From NCBI GenBank assembly GCA_033980235.1, contig CM067062.1, positions 15,465,801 to 15,529,800 of the forward strand: a DNA stretch of 64,000 bases, given 5' to 3'. Both the position numbers and the translations under genes were made by a program. This DNA comes from Diadema setosum (Eukaryota; Echinodermata; Echinoidea; Diadematoida; Diadematidae). The notes beneath the pieces were generated by a model, which made no database searches, had not been told where the DNA came from, and saw nothing but the letters and a program-made list of their open reading frames with translations. Below, one piece after another: positions 1 to 11,690 of this stretch. Each line of letters starts with the position of its first letter. The stretch's first letter is position 1.

Positions 1-95
1 GTAATTAGGAAGAGTTGCTTACGCATCACACTCTCTCACCATTAATGCAAATATGTATACATTATATTTCCATAACTTATATGATAATTATATAG

Positions 96-100
<5 letters not shown>

Positions 101-143
<43 letters not shown>
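101..143. repeat. (AT)n microsatellite
   Basis: About 21 uninterrupted AT units. Confidence 0.95.
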
Positions 144-146
<3 letters not shown>

Positions 147-836
147 GTACGTATACTGTATATTTACACATATGATATATCTTTATTCAAATATTCAAAG
201 AGAGAGAGAAAGAGAGGGAGAGAGAACAAGTCACGACTATTCTTTCATTTTCGCACCATTCAATTTATTTGCTGTATTAGTTTGTACCCAACATACTAGG
301 GATTAACAGAATTGCATTTTCTTTTTCAAGATCGCTGAAACTGAAGATATACAACGGTAGTGACTTTTGCTAATTGGAATACACTCCCTTTCCATGATAT
401 CCATGATATTTTTGCTTTGATGGCGTAGTTTACATTATGGTAATTACTCCACAAAATATTTTGATCATTAAGAACAAATGCTGGCCTCAGCTGCCATGTA
501 ATTTTAAATAATGCAATGTGAGCCATAGACACAAAATCAATAATGCCCCTTTAATTAAAAAAAGAAACAATAAAGATCAGGAGAGGGGAGATAATGCGAA
601 CTTTTCATTTCAATCTCTACACAACACCTTGTTTTCCGCCCTGCTCCTTATCTCTCAGGCAAATAAATCATAATTATATCCGACATGTAATCAAGTGTTC
701 ATTTATATTTTTCAATGGCTGCAAGTTTTGAATCCTTGCTTATCTCTAGCCTTCTCTTCTTGCTGTGTAGTCTTTATTCAAGTTGTTTCACATGCTTCCT
801 TCAATACAAAAGACTTGTCCTGCTTGTAAGCATACT

Positions 837-840
<4 letters not shown>

Positions 841-869
<29 letters not shown>
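841..869. repeat. (CA)n microsatellite
   Basis: About 14 perfect CA units. Confidence 0.95.
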
Positions 870-871
<2 letters not shown>

Positions 872-1031
872 TACTTTGAGCTGTGTGAACATGATAAAAC
901 TCTCCATATACAGGAACGATAAAATGATCATTGCACAGTTGCGAAACAGTGACTGAAACTAACAGTAGCGTGCAAATTATATAATCTTGTAGTTTTTCAT
1001 AGCTTCAACCTAACCAAAGCCCTGCAAAAAA

Positions 1032-1032
<1 letters not shown>

Positions 1033-1069
<37 letters not shown>
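1033..1069. repeat. (TA)n microsatellite
   Basis: About 18 perfect TA units. Confidence 0.95.
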
Positions 1070-1072
<3 letters not shown>

Positions 1073-1177
1073 CATATATCTAATTATCATTCGTTATTAT
1101 AGATCATTGCATACTGGAGCTTTCACCTACAACTGATTAACTGATTATTGTAATTATCGAGATTGGGAACACACACG

Positions 1178-1183
1178 TTTATT
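1178..1183 (-). promoter_or_regulatory. Candidate poly(A) signal of MIF-1
   Basis: AATAAA on the minus strand, about 70 bp past the MIF-1 stop. The position fits a short 3' UTR; no transcript evidence is available. Confidence 0.5.
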
Positions 1184-1252
1184 TCTGTAAGTTTATATCA
1201 TCAATAGAGGTGTCTGTTCCAACAAGGAGTCGGTTGAATATCCCCGGGCAAT

Positions 1253-1322
1253 CTATTTCGCAAAGGTTGAGTTGTTGTGTCCACAGTTTTGGGGTTCGAG
1301 GTCCCTGAAGACAATATACATT
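1253..1322 (-). CDS. MIF: MIF-1 exon 3
   Basis: A CAG acceptor at 1325-1323 precedes 70 bases. The first base completes CG|A (Arg); then MYIVFRDLEP, NCGHNNSTFAK and a TAG stop at 1255-1253 follow. It is too short to be found as a free ORF and was identified by its match to the MIF C-terminal strand and by splice phase. Confidence 0.92.
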
Positions 1323-3189
1323 CTGGAAATAAAAACAAATACAAAATCATTGCGTATAAAGGCGCAAGGCCATAAAGATATTCATATCAATCGTGGACTT
1401 GGAATAATGTTAACATTCCAAACATTTCAGACAATTTGCAAAAAACAAAAACAAAAACAACAACACAAAACCGAGTTAATGCAAATATCTGAAATATTCT
1501 TCCACCTTCTTACTATACAGTCAAGTTTTTTTTTTAAACATACCACTGATGTATTGTGAACCTATTATTTGATTATCGGCTCTCGCTCATGCTGTGTATC
1601 ATTTCGGCCCCCATTTTTTTTTTTTTTTTTTTGCATATTACATAGGAATACAGATGGTCTAACCACTCCCCCCCCCCTTCCTTTTTTAACCCGGAAGTGG
1701 CACTAGAAAAATGTTATTAAGCGTTTTGTTTGTTTGCTTGTTTGTTTGTTTCTGTTTTAGTCTTTATTTTTGTTTTTTTCTTTTTCTTTTTCTTTTCTGC
1801 TTGTCAGCCGATGAAACCCGGAAGTGGTAGCGGACAGGTGCGGGTAAGGCTTTTTTATATTGTTTGTCAGCTGATGAAACTCGGAAAGAGTGGCACCAGA
1901 AATATAAACTGCCCCCCCCCCCCCACACACACACACACACACACTTTTACAAACGCGGCGCAGGCCCTGATATAGATTGGCATAATCGCATGAAACGAAT
2001 CTTGAGTGGGCTTCTCACAAAGAAAAGTCAATCCTTGTTTTACTGCAGCTCTCCCAGTTCTTCACTCGTTCTGTTTATATTATTGTAAACTTTGGCCTAC
2101 TTTGAATGCACAGTTCTCATACACGCAGTAAAACCATTTCACAATACTGGCTTTGAACTTGGGCAGTCAACAATTCGCCTTGCCCAAGTTATCCCTAAAG
2201 TGGTGGTGCTAACGATTTCGCTACAGCGGTGAGCTTGACAAATCTAATGAGCTTCAAATCCTCGTAAGGGGAATCACGAAAAATTCATCTACTGAATGTA
2301 GGGTTCAGGTCTTTAGATGTGTGTATGTGTGTGTGTTTGCGTGTGTGAGGTTGTGTTTTGAGTTCAAGGGTACATTAAAAAGCGGAAAAGGGAAACAGCA
2401 AGCTTGCTTACAGCAAGTTTGCTTTTGTTTCCCCTCAAAATGGCCAGCGTGTATAGACAGGGGATGTTATACTTACCGGTCAGCTGGGATACCGAGCTTG
2501 TCCTTCAGCGTAGCCGATACAGTCTTGGAAATGACCTTGTTCTCTTCCACACCGAGTTGTCCGATACTAACCAGGTTGACAACGGCACAGGGAGCGTCGG
2601 ACTTTGCGAACATCATCATCTGGTTTGGAACCACATGGACCTCTATGTACTGTATCAGTGGAAAATACCAAACGATCCTGTTACTCACAAGCAGAGTGTG
2701 TACATTTTGTGTATTACCTGCAAAACTTAGTTAGTAAGTTAGTTAGTTAGTTTGTTTGTTTGTTAGTTTAGCTAGTTTACTAGTTAGTTTAAAAACGGGC
2801 GAAGGAACGCATTGCCCACCCTACAGACGTCCCTACACTATTTCACTAAACACATAAAAGGCCACAATTCACTGTCAACTTTATGCATGTATTTGAATTA
2901 GATAGAAACTCTATCCATTAATTCTATCCAGAGATATCAGATATAGGCCTATCCTCTGGACTGTTAAGTCTCCTTGGCGAGCTCTCGTTCTGTAAGATGA
3001 AATGCAACTTTCTATTGCCGTGAGATTATAAAATGTATGTCTCGCTTATCATGCATCATTCATTTTACGAATTGAATGTCAAAAAGTAGCAAAAGCATGC
3101 ACTTTTATTCATAGCCACGCAACCCGAGTCTGTTCATGCTGGAATGCTCTTGCCGTGGTTTGCGAAACCAGGTTGTACAACCCACTACC

Positions 3190-3220
<31 letters not shown>

Positions 3221-3960
3221 GAAAAAAACACCAAAAAACCCTTTAATATCACCATTAACCTTTTCAACGTAACAAGAAAGATCCTATAGCTCCACTGTCA
3301 ACATGTTAGTAATCACTGGAATATAACGTATTTTATAGCATATGAATAGCTATGTCGCCAAAAAATTACAACGGGACCCTCCGCAATGCTACTCCACTAA
3401 TATCTTTTGAAATAGTGAATCAATCCAAATACAATTTCAGGCTATGCAAAGATACCTTATTACCCACATCCTACAGAAAACCCCATCCGTATTGCTTCAG
3501 TGGTCAAAGAGAAATAAGGAGTTTTGTAGAGCATGTCAGGAATCCCTTCCCTCCAAATTCTATACATTGTGTTCACACATTATGCAGTTCCAAGAGCTTC
3601 CAAGTGATAAACTTGGAAGAATCAGACCCCTGACATGCTTTACAAAAATTCACATTTCTCTGTCACCACTCCGTCAAACTGAATGGGGTTTTCTGCACAA
3701 TATAGCTAAGATGTTTTAAGACCCTGAAGTAGCATATAGCAGTTTAATCATACCGGAAGTTATCAATGCAAAAATCCGGTTGTTGTTTTTTTTTTTTTTT
3801 TGTGGACATACTGTAGCTACTGTCATAAATCTATATGATGATTATTACGTACCTCCATTGGCTTTCCTATTGCTTTCTGGAACATGTCAGACATGTCAGA
3901 CAGGAAACCGTCGGGGATCTTAGAATCCCTGACGTTTGTGAAAACTTGTAAGAGCGGCAT
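1253..3960 (-). CDS. MIF: MIF-1: macrophage migration inhibitory factor, complete three-exon gene
   Basis: Coding exons read on the minus strand are 3960-3853, 2649-2477 and 1322-1253, joined by GT-AG introns. They give a 116-residue protein; human MIF is 115 with Met. MIF is a small trimeric tautomerase-fold cytokine that leaves cells without a signal peptide, and none is seen here. Residue 2 is Pro, the catalytic base after Met removal. The Lys of AIGKP, the Ile of VSIG and the Tyr of exon 3 MYIVF align with human Lys32, Ile64 and Tyr95. The human CxxC is CAVV here, so only the first Cys remains. The C-terminal Trp region reads NCGHNNSTF, without Trp. Intron positions and phases (0, then within an Arg codon) match human MIF. 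It is the first of three tandem copies on this strand. Family assignment is very secure; cytokine activity is inferred. Confidence 0.95.
1685..1944. repeat. Small degenerate duplication and C/CA tract in MIF-1 intron 2
   Basis: The phrase AACCCGGAAGTGG recurs at about 1688 and 1815, with a diverged form near 1877. The last two are preceded by TTGTCAGCYGATG. A C-run followed by (CA)n closes the stretch at 1912-1944. Confidence 0.6.
2477..2649 (-). CDS. MIF: MIF-1 exon 2
   Basis: A CAG acceptor (2652-2650) precedes 173 bases that encode YIEVHVVPNQMMMF through KLGIPAD plus two bases of an Arg codon. The donor is CG|GTAAGT (2476-2471). The length equals that of human MIF exon 2. YIxVHVVPxQ is the family core. 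Confidence 0.95.
3853..3960 (-). CDS. MIF: MIF-1 exon 1
   Basis: The 108 bases encode 36 residues from MPLLQVFTNV to AIGKPME. The start is fixed by Met-Pro, since Pro must become the N-terminal catalytic residue. The donor is GTACGT at 3852-3847, phase 0. The PDGFL motif and the active-site Lys of IGKP are present. Confidence 0.95.
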
Positions 3961-5766
3961 TTTCTCTTCAACACTGGAAAAAAACAAAACCCACTCCAAT
4001 CAGAAAACACAGATAGTCCTGGAAACAACACGTAAGAAAACCGGGAGTCCAGCAGTAGGAATACCTGTGTGCCACGCAAAATGCTGTGCAGATAAATGGG
4101 AACATTACCAGTTCTATAGGTCTTTGATATACTAGTACACATCCCACGTTCGTTTCAGTTGAGCTATTTTTCATCGTTTTCCTTCGTCGTCTCTACTTTG
4201 AGTGCAATTTAGCTAACTGAATTTTTCTGGGTCAAACTTCCCGTGCCGAAAGCTGGAGCAAGGTCTATTATTCTGCATTCAAAATCATAGAGCAAGCCCA
4301 AATAACCAAACAATATTTGAAAAAAAAAGGGGGAGGGTGCGAGGCGTCATCATAATGTTGTTCAGGTATCGTATAACATAGGCAATTTCTAACTTTTCAT
4401 TTTTTTTTTAATCTCTATTTTGGAACGTTGAACTGTCTGAAGCTTTATAAACGAGTCGAACGATGGTTCTCCATCAACAATACAACGTCCCACCTACGGG
4501 AGAATAGAATATACCTATACATGAGTACTCATGCTAGCCTATCAAGGGCACTTTTCTGTTCACGAACTATTGACTTTTGTCGAAGGCAAACTACGAAGGC
4601 GATAACATCATCTGTCTGTCTTTTTGCAACGTTCTGCTACCCCCGCTTCTATGGTCTATATTACAATTAACACAATTCACTACAGAGTGTGCTAGGTCAA
4701 CTAGGCGAGATGATGTGTGTTAAGAATAATTGCATCACTGATTCTGAAGTACCTTGGGGTTTTTTGGGTTTTTTTTCATATCCATGTGTCAAATTCTGCA
4801 TCGTCATTCCCGCCTGTATACAAAATATTATTCTATAGTCGGTATTCTGAGATAAGTCTCCGACGTGTGATAATGAAACAAAATCTTTTTTTTTTTCTGT
4901 TGAGCAAACGGGAACACTATTAGGCCTATCTTAGTCAATGCACAATAACTAATGAAACAAACCTAATATAAGTTTACTTTCCCCAAACGTTCTATATAGT
5001 TTACATAAATAAGAGTGACATCGCTTAATTTTCAACTCATTCTAATCTCAGGCTTGTTTCATCAATTAGTTTAATTTCTTTGTCTGATTGTTTTAGTAGG
5101 TGCGTGTGTTAGGTGCGTGTGTCAGCGTAACTGAGAGACCTGTAGAATTTCACTAAAGTCCACCTAGCTCTTGTGTAGGCCGGAACGGTTAAAAGTTGGG
5201 TTCAATATGCCAGACATCGAGTACAATTGACCGGAGAAAATTGAAATGGTCGATTGTCCGGCAGGAGACATAGCAGCAGATGTAAGATTTCTTAGAATCT
5301 GGAACCTTATTCCATGGTGTATACATTTACAATAAAATAGATCAAAATGCCATTTGATGTACTCGTTTTAAAGGCCCTGTTAAATGTGTGTGTGTTTATG
5401 TGTAATTGTGCTAAAATTGGTACTTCGGCTACTCTGCTTTTCCTGCATTTATTGACGCAGTTTGATTTACAATGAATTATAAATAGTTTAGCGAAAACAT
5501 GATGGTTTTGAGATTGTAGATATTCAAAAGGAAGCAAGATTCATGTTGCTACTGGAAAGCACTGACAATCATTGCATTTTTTTTTTTTATATAGACCTAG
5601 CATTAATTAACATTGTATTGCATCGTTTAAATGACTGTCGATGTTCTTTATCTTTCTTTTTGTAAAGACATAGTAGTAAACTTGTGCAAAGTGCTGTATA
5701 ACCATTGTGTAACATGCACGCAGAGAAACACAAACACGGATCAAAACGGTATATATCTATGAATAT

Positions 5767-5768
<2 letters not shown>

Positions 5769-5802
<34 letters not shown>
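5769..5802. repeat. (CA)n microsatellite
   Basis: About 17 CA units followed by imperfect GACACA units. Confidence 0.95.
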
Positions 5803-5805
<3 letters not shown>

Positions 5806-6229
5806 CACAAACACACAGACACACAAGATGATTTAGCAAAGATATTCATTTATTGACTAACTTCTTTGTGAAAATGAGTAGTCTGCTGAGTTATGCATGA
5901 GTGCAGATGAGCACATTCACATGAAAGACAATATTAATGGTTACTTTTCAAGAGACACAAGTCATTTTGGTTGGTCTGTAAAACATTCTGTTTCTGGTGT
6001 ATGTTTAAGTACCGTTGTTGTTTTATTGATATCCTTTGACCCCCTCACACCTATCCTGATAGTTATCATGTTTTCTTATAGTGCATGGTGGGTGAGCACA
6101 ATATTTAGGGGGGAGGGGGTGAATGGCTACGTTCAACCCTCCTATAACTGCAGAATCAATTCGGTTCATTGAAAGAATTGACGTCAGGGGGGTATAAGGG
6201 GGAGTATAACGCATGAAGTTTTGTTACCA

Positions 6230-6243
<14 letters not shown>

Positions 6244-6283
<40 letters not shown>

Positions 6284-6285
6284 AA

Positions 6286-6316
<31 letters not shown>
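6244..6316. repeat. (TA)n-(GA)n compound microsatellite
   Basis: Pure TA to 6279, then GA from 6286 with one interruption. Confidence 0.95.
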
Positions 6317-7640
6317 TGGGGGAGATATTACAGCCACATGCATATAACCACTCACTTGTTATACGACACAGTATGAAACTACTATGCATTTCACCATCGG
6401 TTTACAGATCAGTGAATATCTCCTCATGGACTGCCAATTAATGTTTACTGTTATCTTACACTTCCACTTGACAATGAAACACACTGAAACGCATCTGCAA
6501 CGTATATGAAAAACGTGTAACTCATATATTCCGGCACTGTATTCGATAGGTCAAAACTGTCTAGATATTGAGCAGGTGTTGAGAAGGGTTAGTGATCAGT
6601 TACAGCGTTTTGCGAATCATTCACATTTTACAGTTGTACCGAATTTCTTTTAAGGTCCATAGCATTTTCATGTCGACCCGATTGTTTCTTTGATATTGCT
6701 TGTTGTCTGATACAAGAAACAATCATTCCAATGAATGATCAAAGAAACACCAACATGACTTATTTTGAGATTATTATGCAGTACCGTTGGTTTCATACTT
6801 TGTCAGACTTTGAAAACCCTAAAGGGTACTACCAGATAGGTTTTTATCATCTTTTCAAAAGGATAAATCAATAGTATATCCTGGAAAAAAAAAAGACCCG
6901 ACAGACATAAAGCATGCAAAGACATTGCGTATCATACGCAGATGGGATCCTTCTTATATTTTCAGAAAAAAAAAAAACGACAGGTGAATCTGTAGCACTA
7001 AAACTTTTGTTCTAAACTGAACAACAAGACTGAATAGTTGTGTTCTGTTTCATGCCTGCTCATCAGCTGAAGAAGGATACTACAGACATGAAAACATGAC
7101 AATCGTAACACTTTGCAGAAGATATATTCTTCAATCACCACGTGGTATTATTACGTGTTTATAATGATCGAATCTTTTGTGGTCGTTGAGCAAATTATCA
7201 TAAGAGACAAGATATATATGTTTTGACTGCAGTCGTTTGTATAGATGATTAAAGTGATTGCAAACTTTGTTTCACTAAAATAACTTAAAAGTGTTGAAAA
7301 ACCTTACTAAATCCTTAGTTCGCCCCATACAAGAAAAGTTTACCAGTACAACCACTACAGTGTAATTTGTCTAATAGAGGAATAAGTCATAATGGAAATT
7401 TGTAGCATGGTCGACACTGTCAGAGTTACCAGAATGGCACGTAACTATGGTCTCGTTTTAAGCCAGATTGGAACCCTGCTGAATTTGAATTCTTATTTGT
7501 GAGATTTCGGCAGACACCATACAGCTTTCATTATTTGGGTCTTTCGCAATCTTATAGTGTTTTCTAAATTGTCTCAGAATTGCATTTTCCCATCAATTGC
7601 AGATGAAGGTCCAGTGATGAGTTTGTTCGCAGCGTCACAT

Positions 7641-7710
7641 TCAGGACGTAAATACAGTGTTGTTATATCCGCAGTTTTGAGGTTCCAGGTCTCTGAAGAC
7701 TAGATACATC
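7641..7710 (-). CDS. MIF: MIF-2 exon 3
   Basis: Acceptor CAG is at 7713-7711. The first base completes Arg (CG|G); MYLVFRDLEPQNCGYNN then TVFTS and a TGA stop at 7643-7641 follow. Alignment with MIF-1 exon 3 is gap-free. No perfect AATAAA was seen in the next 180 bp. Confidence 0.92.
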
Positions 7711-9798
7711 CTGGTGCAAACAAACAGGAAAAATGACATTGAAGAATAATCTTGTGTGGATTGATTTGATTTGATTTGATTTGATTTGTTTTGATTCAGA
7801 ATATTATGATGCCCGTTTGATTCAGAATATCATGACGCCTGTTTTCAATGACGCATCAGTGCAATGTAGGCTATACGTCAGACATTCGTTTCTTTACACC
7901 CTGCTGTGACTATAAATAAAGATACTCATTGACGGTTGCAGGCCGCACCAGGCATGTATAATTTCTCCAGGATGACCGACATTATGACTTCAGTATTTAG
8001 TCTAATTAAATGAGTTTTTTAAAAAAAGTATTATGATGACAAATATGAACAAACCAAAACTAGAAGTGACATCAGAATGCTGAGTGATGTTCTAAATTCA
8101 TTTGGAGATTCATTTGAAGCAGCTTCAAACTGGATCTTCACCACCCCGTTCACTCTTGGATCTGTTGAAGGTGATCTTTGTTTTGTGTTGTTGATTGTTT
8201 TTTACAAACCACTTAGACACTGTACTTAAAAAAGAAGAAGATATGTTTATGTCTTTTGATGCATATTTCTAATGGGTAAAGGGTACGACAAAATGAATTA
8301 TAGCTCAATGCTTTTCTGCTACACAAGGAGTCGGGTAGGTTTAGTTACCTTCATTTGTCAGTCCTCCCCATAACCCCATTTCCCTCTCTCTGTAAGAATA
8401 TAGTTCTTAGAATATAAACAGCGTGTAGTAATATTGGCATTAAAGTGCTTCATAATATTATTTTTTTTTAATTCTGCGGAATGATAGAAAGCCTTCTTCC
8501 AAACCCCATGGATAGATAGATCACGGTTGACCTATCACGACCATGCTTTTCATTACATTAGTATTGTGTCTGATGGTAAACTGCAAGAGCAGCGTCAAGG
8601 GAAAACATTCGATCGTGATCTGCAATGACACCGATATTGAATCTTAAAGGCTGTCAGTAAACATTTTCATAATCGGTGATTAAGACAGCAACGTTTTATG
8701 TGAAAACTTTATTGTCTTAAATCATCACATTAAGAACAATAATGCCACATATATCATTAATGATGATGACCAATAATGATAAATGATAATGATAAATAAA
8801 GGGTTACAGCTCGTTATTCCAAAGGTTCGTTATTCCGAAGGCTCTTTATTCTTAAGATTCGTTATTCCGAAGGTCCGTTGTTCCGAATTTCATTTCCGGA
8901 TTAACCAATCTTCGGAATAACGAACCTTCGGAATAACGAAACAAATTTTCGGATTAACGAACCCTTTTTCATTTTCTAATTAACGAACCTCCAGCTATGT
9001 AGGGAATTGCGTGTTTCGGATTAACGACCCTTCGGAATAACGACCTTCGGAATAGCGAACCTTCGGAATAACGAACAGCACCCAAAATCAGCGCTAGCGT
9101 AATATTTGCATGAAGCCAATTGATTCCCGCATATGAAACTAAGACTGGCGAAAGTTTGGAGAGTGGCTACACATCGCAGGGGAAATTATGAAAAGTTTTC
9201 TAAAAGACATTACTTACCGGTCTGCCTTGATGCCAATTTTTGCCAGTTCAGCTGATACGGCCTGTGTTAGGAGCTTGTTCTCCTCCTTACCGAGTTTTCC
9301 TATACAAACCAGGTTGGCGTAGGCACAGGGAGCGTCGGATCCTCCGAACATCATCATCTGGTTTGGAACCAAATGAACCTCTATGTACTGTATCGGAAGA
9401 AAATACCAACCACCATTTAGTGCTCGCATATTAATGACATAGTCTGTACTGAGCATGGGAAAGACAGTGTGAGCAAGAATAAAATGATGGAAATATCTTG
9501 TTCACCTTATTATAATACGAATATTTCAGGGAAAAGGTATCAGAAGACAATGGAAGATGATGTCTGGATTCAGCTCAGACTACCAATGACATTGTTCACC
9601 GAATAACACCCATCTATATAATATTCATGTTAATCTTAGCCCCTCCCCCTAATTCCCACTTGGAAAATATACTCACAGGAAAACATTTACCTGCATTGGC
9701 TTTCCAATGGCTTTCTGGAACATCGTGGACATGCCCGACAGGAAATCACTGGGGATGTCAGAACCCTTGACGTTGGTAAAAACCTGTAAAAGAGGCAT
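7641..9798 (-). CDS. MIF: MIF-2: macrophage migration inhibitory factor, complete three-exon gene
   Basis: Coding exons are 9798-9691, 9387-9218 and 7710-7641 on the minus strand, giving 115 residues. Pro2, the Lys of AIGKP, the Ile of VCIG and the Tyr of exon 3 MYLVF are kept, so tautomerase chemistry is plausible. The human CxxC position is CAYA. The C-terminus reads NCGYNNTVFTS. In exon 1, 28 of 36 residues are identical to MIF-1, so these two are the closest pair by eye. Exon 2 is one codon shorter than in MIF-1 and the same length as in MIF-3. Introns of 303 bp and 1507 bp occupy the same positions as in the other copies; intron 2 holds a 282-bp MITE. All splice sites are GT-AG and there is no in-frame stop, so the gene looks intact. 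Confidence 0.95.
8802..9083. mobile_element. TTCGGAATAACGAACC-type MITE, copy 1 (MIF-2 intron 2)
   Basis: 282 bp built almost entirely from TTCGGAATAACGAACC and its reverse complement. The left end GGTTACAGCTCG and the right end, reversed, GGGTGCTGTTCG form an imperfect TIR. It has exactly the same length as copy 2 at 14748-15029, which has an 8-bp target duplication. No clear TSD remains here. Confidence 0.8.
9218..9387 (-). CDS. MIF: MIF-2 exon 2
   Basis: Acceptor CAG is at 9390-9388. The exon encodes YIEVHLVPNQMMMFGGSDAP through IGIKAD plus two bases of Arg. The donor is CG|GTAAGT. It keeps the GGS loop seen in human MIF, which MIF-1 has changed to AKS. Confidence 0.95.
9691..9798 (-). 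CDS. MIF: MIF-2 exon 1
   Basis: The 108 bases encode MPLLQVFTNVKGSDIP through AIGKPMQ. The donor is GTAAAT (9690-9685), phase 0. The start is set by Met-Pro. Confidence 0.95.
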
Positions 9799-10974
9799 TC
9801 TTAGGCCGAAGAGATGATCCCGAACACGCGAAAGATAATTCAGTGTGTGAGGGAGACGACAGAATTATGGTTGAGAACTGTGTGAGACCTTCATGTATTG
9901 TCGTGATGGTTGTCGACCGACATGTGAACTTAATGATAAAATTTTTAATACCTCACGCCTTTTTGAATGTGGCAAGCTTTAGCTTTGTCATCTCTGCGTG
10001 GAATACAATAAAACCACTTGTCTTATCTGAAGGTGGAAAATCCGGTGCTTCAAATGGAGCAAAGTCTATTATTTTACTCTCTTTCTTTGACGAGACATTT
10101 CAAACAAACGACTGTAGCGAAAATTCTTAACAGAATTTACAAGCACCCGGGTGGTAGACATGTTGCAGTATACAAATATGATTTCGCTTAATATTAACTC
10201 GCTCGTTTCTGATTGTAGAGCGCTAAGAATTTGACCATGACAAGCAAAATGTCTAACAAGCCCTAAACTACATTTTAATTAGTCACACATCGGATGTCGA
10301 GCCCAGAATTTAACACCACCCTTTGACAGTAGCAGAAGGATAAAAATAAAGTCATTAGGGCCTAAGTGAGCACAGCCAAAACAATCCAGATTATTTTTGC
10401 ACATGACAGGTAATCAAATCAAGTACAGCATTATGAACCACGTGTTGATAATTAGACAAGATATGATGACACGAAATTAAACGCAAAGCAAAGCAATGTG
10501 TTGGAATGAATATCAGTTCCATGCGCACTAAAGGATTTTGCCAAATATACCCATTTGTAACCATACGACGAGAGTGTTACTGTTGTTGAACTACTTGGAG
10601 CGTGGTTTAAAATGTCTCAAATTGAACTGTTATGACTTGACTGCTCACGCACACGCCAATCACCAACCTGTCCGTTCTTTGTGGACGGGCAAAATGAATC
10701 TTGTTTGGTGGCAGCTTTCGGAAGGGGTGGGTTAAGAGCAATTTGAAGCAGGCAAACATCATAAGACTGCACATGCACCAAATTCTGAAGGGATTCCATC
10801 CCTTCAAAATGTGATCAATCATCTGTTTATTGTACCGCCTGTGGTGCAATACTGTGTCCCAGTTTGGCACTCGGCTTTAACGGAAAATTAAAATAAAAAA
10901 AAAAATAAAATAAAATTGAGCAAAGCCATTGGAGGGCTTGTAGCCTCATTCAAGCAGCTGTAGACAGTGACACA

Positions 10975-11295
10975 ACACTTCAAACAACAATTCAAAGTTT
11001 ATTTGATGAAAATCGGTTTTGGAATGGCTGAGACATCAAAAATTATTATTATTCTTTTTTAAAACCCAAAACAAAGCGATTGAAATGAAAAGTGGGTCCT
11101 ACCTTTTATTCGCATCGCTTTGTTTGGGATATCTCAGTCATTTCAAAACCAATTTCATCAAATAAACGTTGAATTCCTCATAGAATTACATGCTCTTTCA
11201 TATTTCTCAAGTGGTTTCTCAATCATCTCACCAAAAAATGTTAGATACCTGAAATTAGGTCTCAACCAAAACTATACGACCCTTTTAATAGCAAA
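10975..11295. mobile_element. Palindromic MITE, GATGAAAATCGG family, diverged copy
   Basis: The left half TTTGATGAAAATCGGTTTTG and the right half, CAAAACCAATTTCATCAAA, are inverted about a centre near 11070. The same arms occur at 13988-14361 and 34443-34797. Confidence 0.7.
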
Positions 11296-11394
11296 CGCGA
11301 AAAGCTGGTTGTCAAATTGGGTAGAGGGCGCTGACCAAAACAGATGAGTCACCCTCTCGTCGTTGATGGCTCCCTTTGCAGTTTATTGTGCCAG

Positions 11395-11690
11395 ATATTC
11401 GTAATCGGAAAATGAAATAATTTTCGTTATTTCGAAGGTTAGTTATGTCGAAGGTTTGTCAATCCGAAAACGAAATAAGGTTATTACGTACATTTCTTTC
11501 ATTTTCGGATTAACGAGCTTTATTTAATTTTTCGGATTAACGAACCCGGAATAATGTACCTTATTACTCATTTTCGGACGAATGAACCTGCGAAATAAAA
11601 GACCTTATTTCAGTTTCGGATAAATAAACCTGCGAAGTAAAGCTTTATGTGTTCGGATTAACGCACCCTATTTCATTTTTTCCCACCTTT
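11395..11690. mobile_element. Decayed TTCGGAATAACG-type element
   Basis: Repeated fragments of CGTTATTTCGAAGG, TTTTCGGATTAACGA and CGAAATAA. Strongly diverged from the 282-bp copies; ends not definable. Confidence 0.5.

Larger units (their letters stand above)
1..1252. other. Intergenic, downstream of MIF-1
   Basis: No gene seen. AT-rich DNA with an (AT)n run at 101-143, a GA-rich run at 199-226, (CA)n at 841-869 and (TA)n at 1033-1069. Confidence 0.7.
3961..7640. other. Intergenic between MIF-1 and MIF-2
   Basis: No coding exon recognised on either strand. Contains (CA)n at 5769-5802, (TA)n at 6244-6279 and (GA)n at 6286-6316. The MIF-1 promoter should lie just above 3960, but no clear core element was identified. 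Confidence 0.6.
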
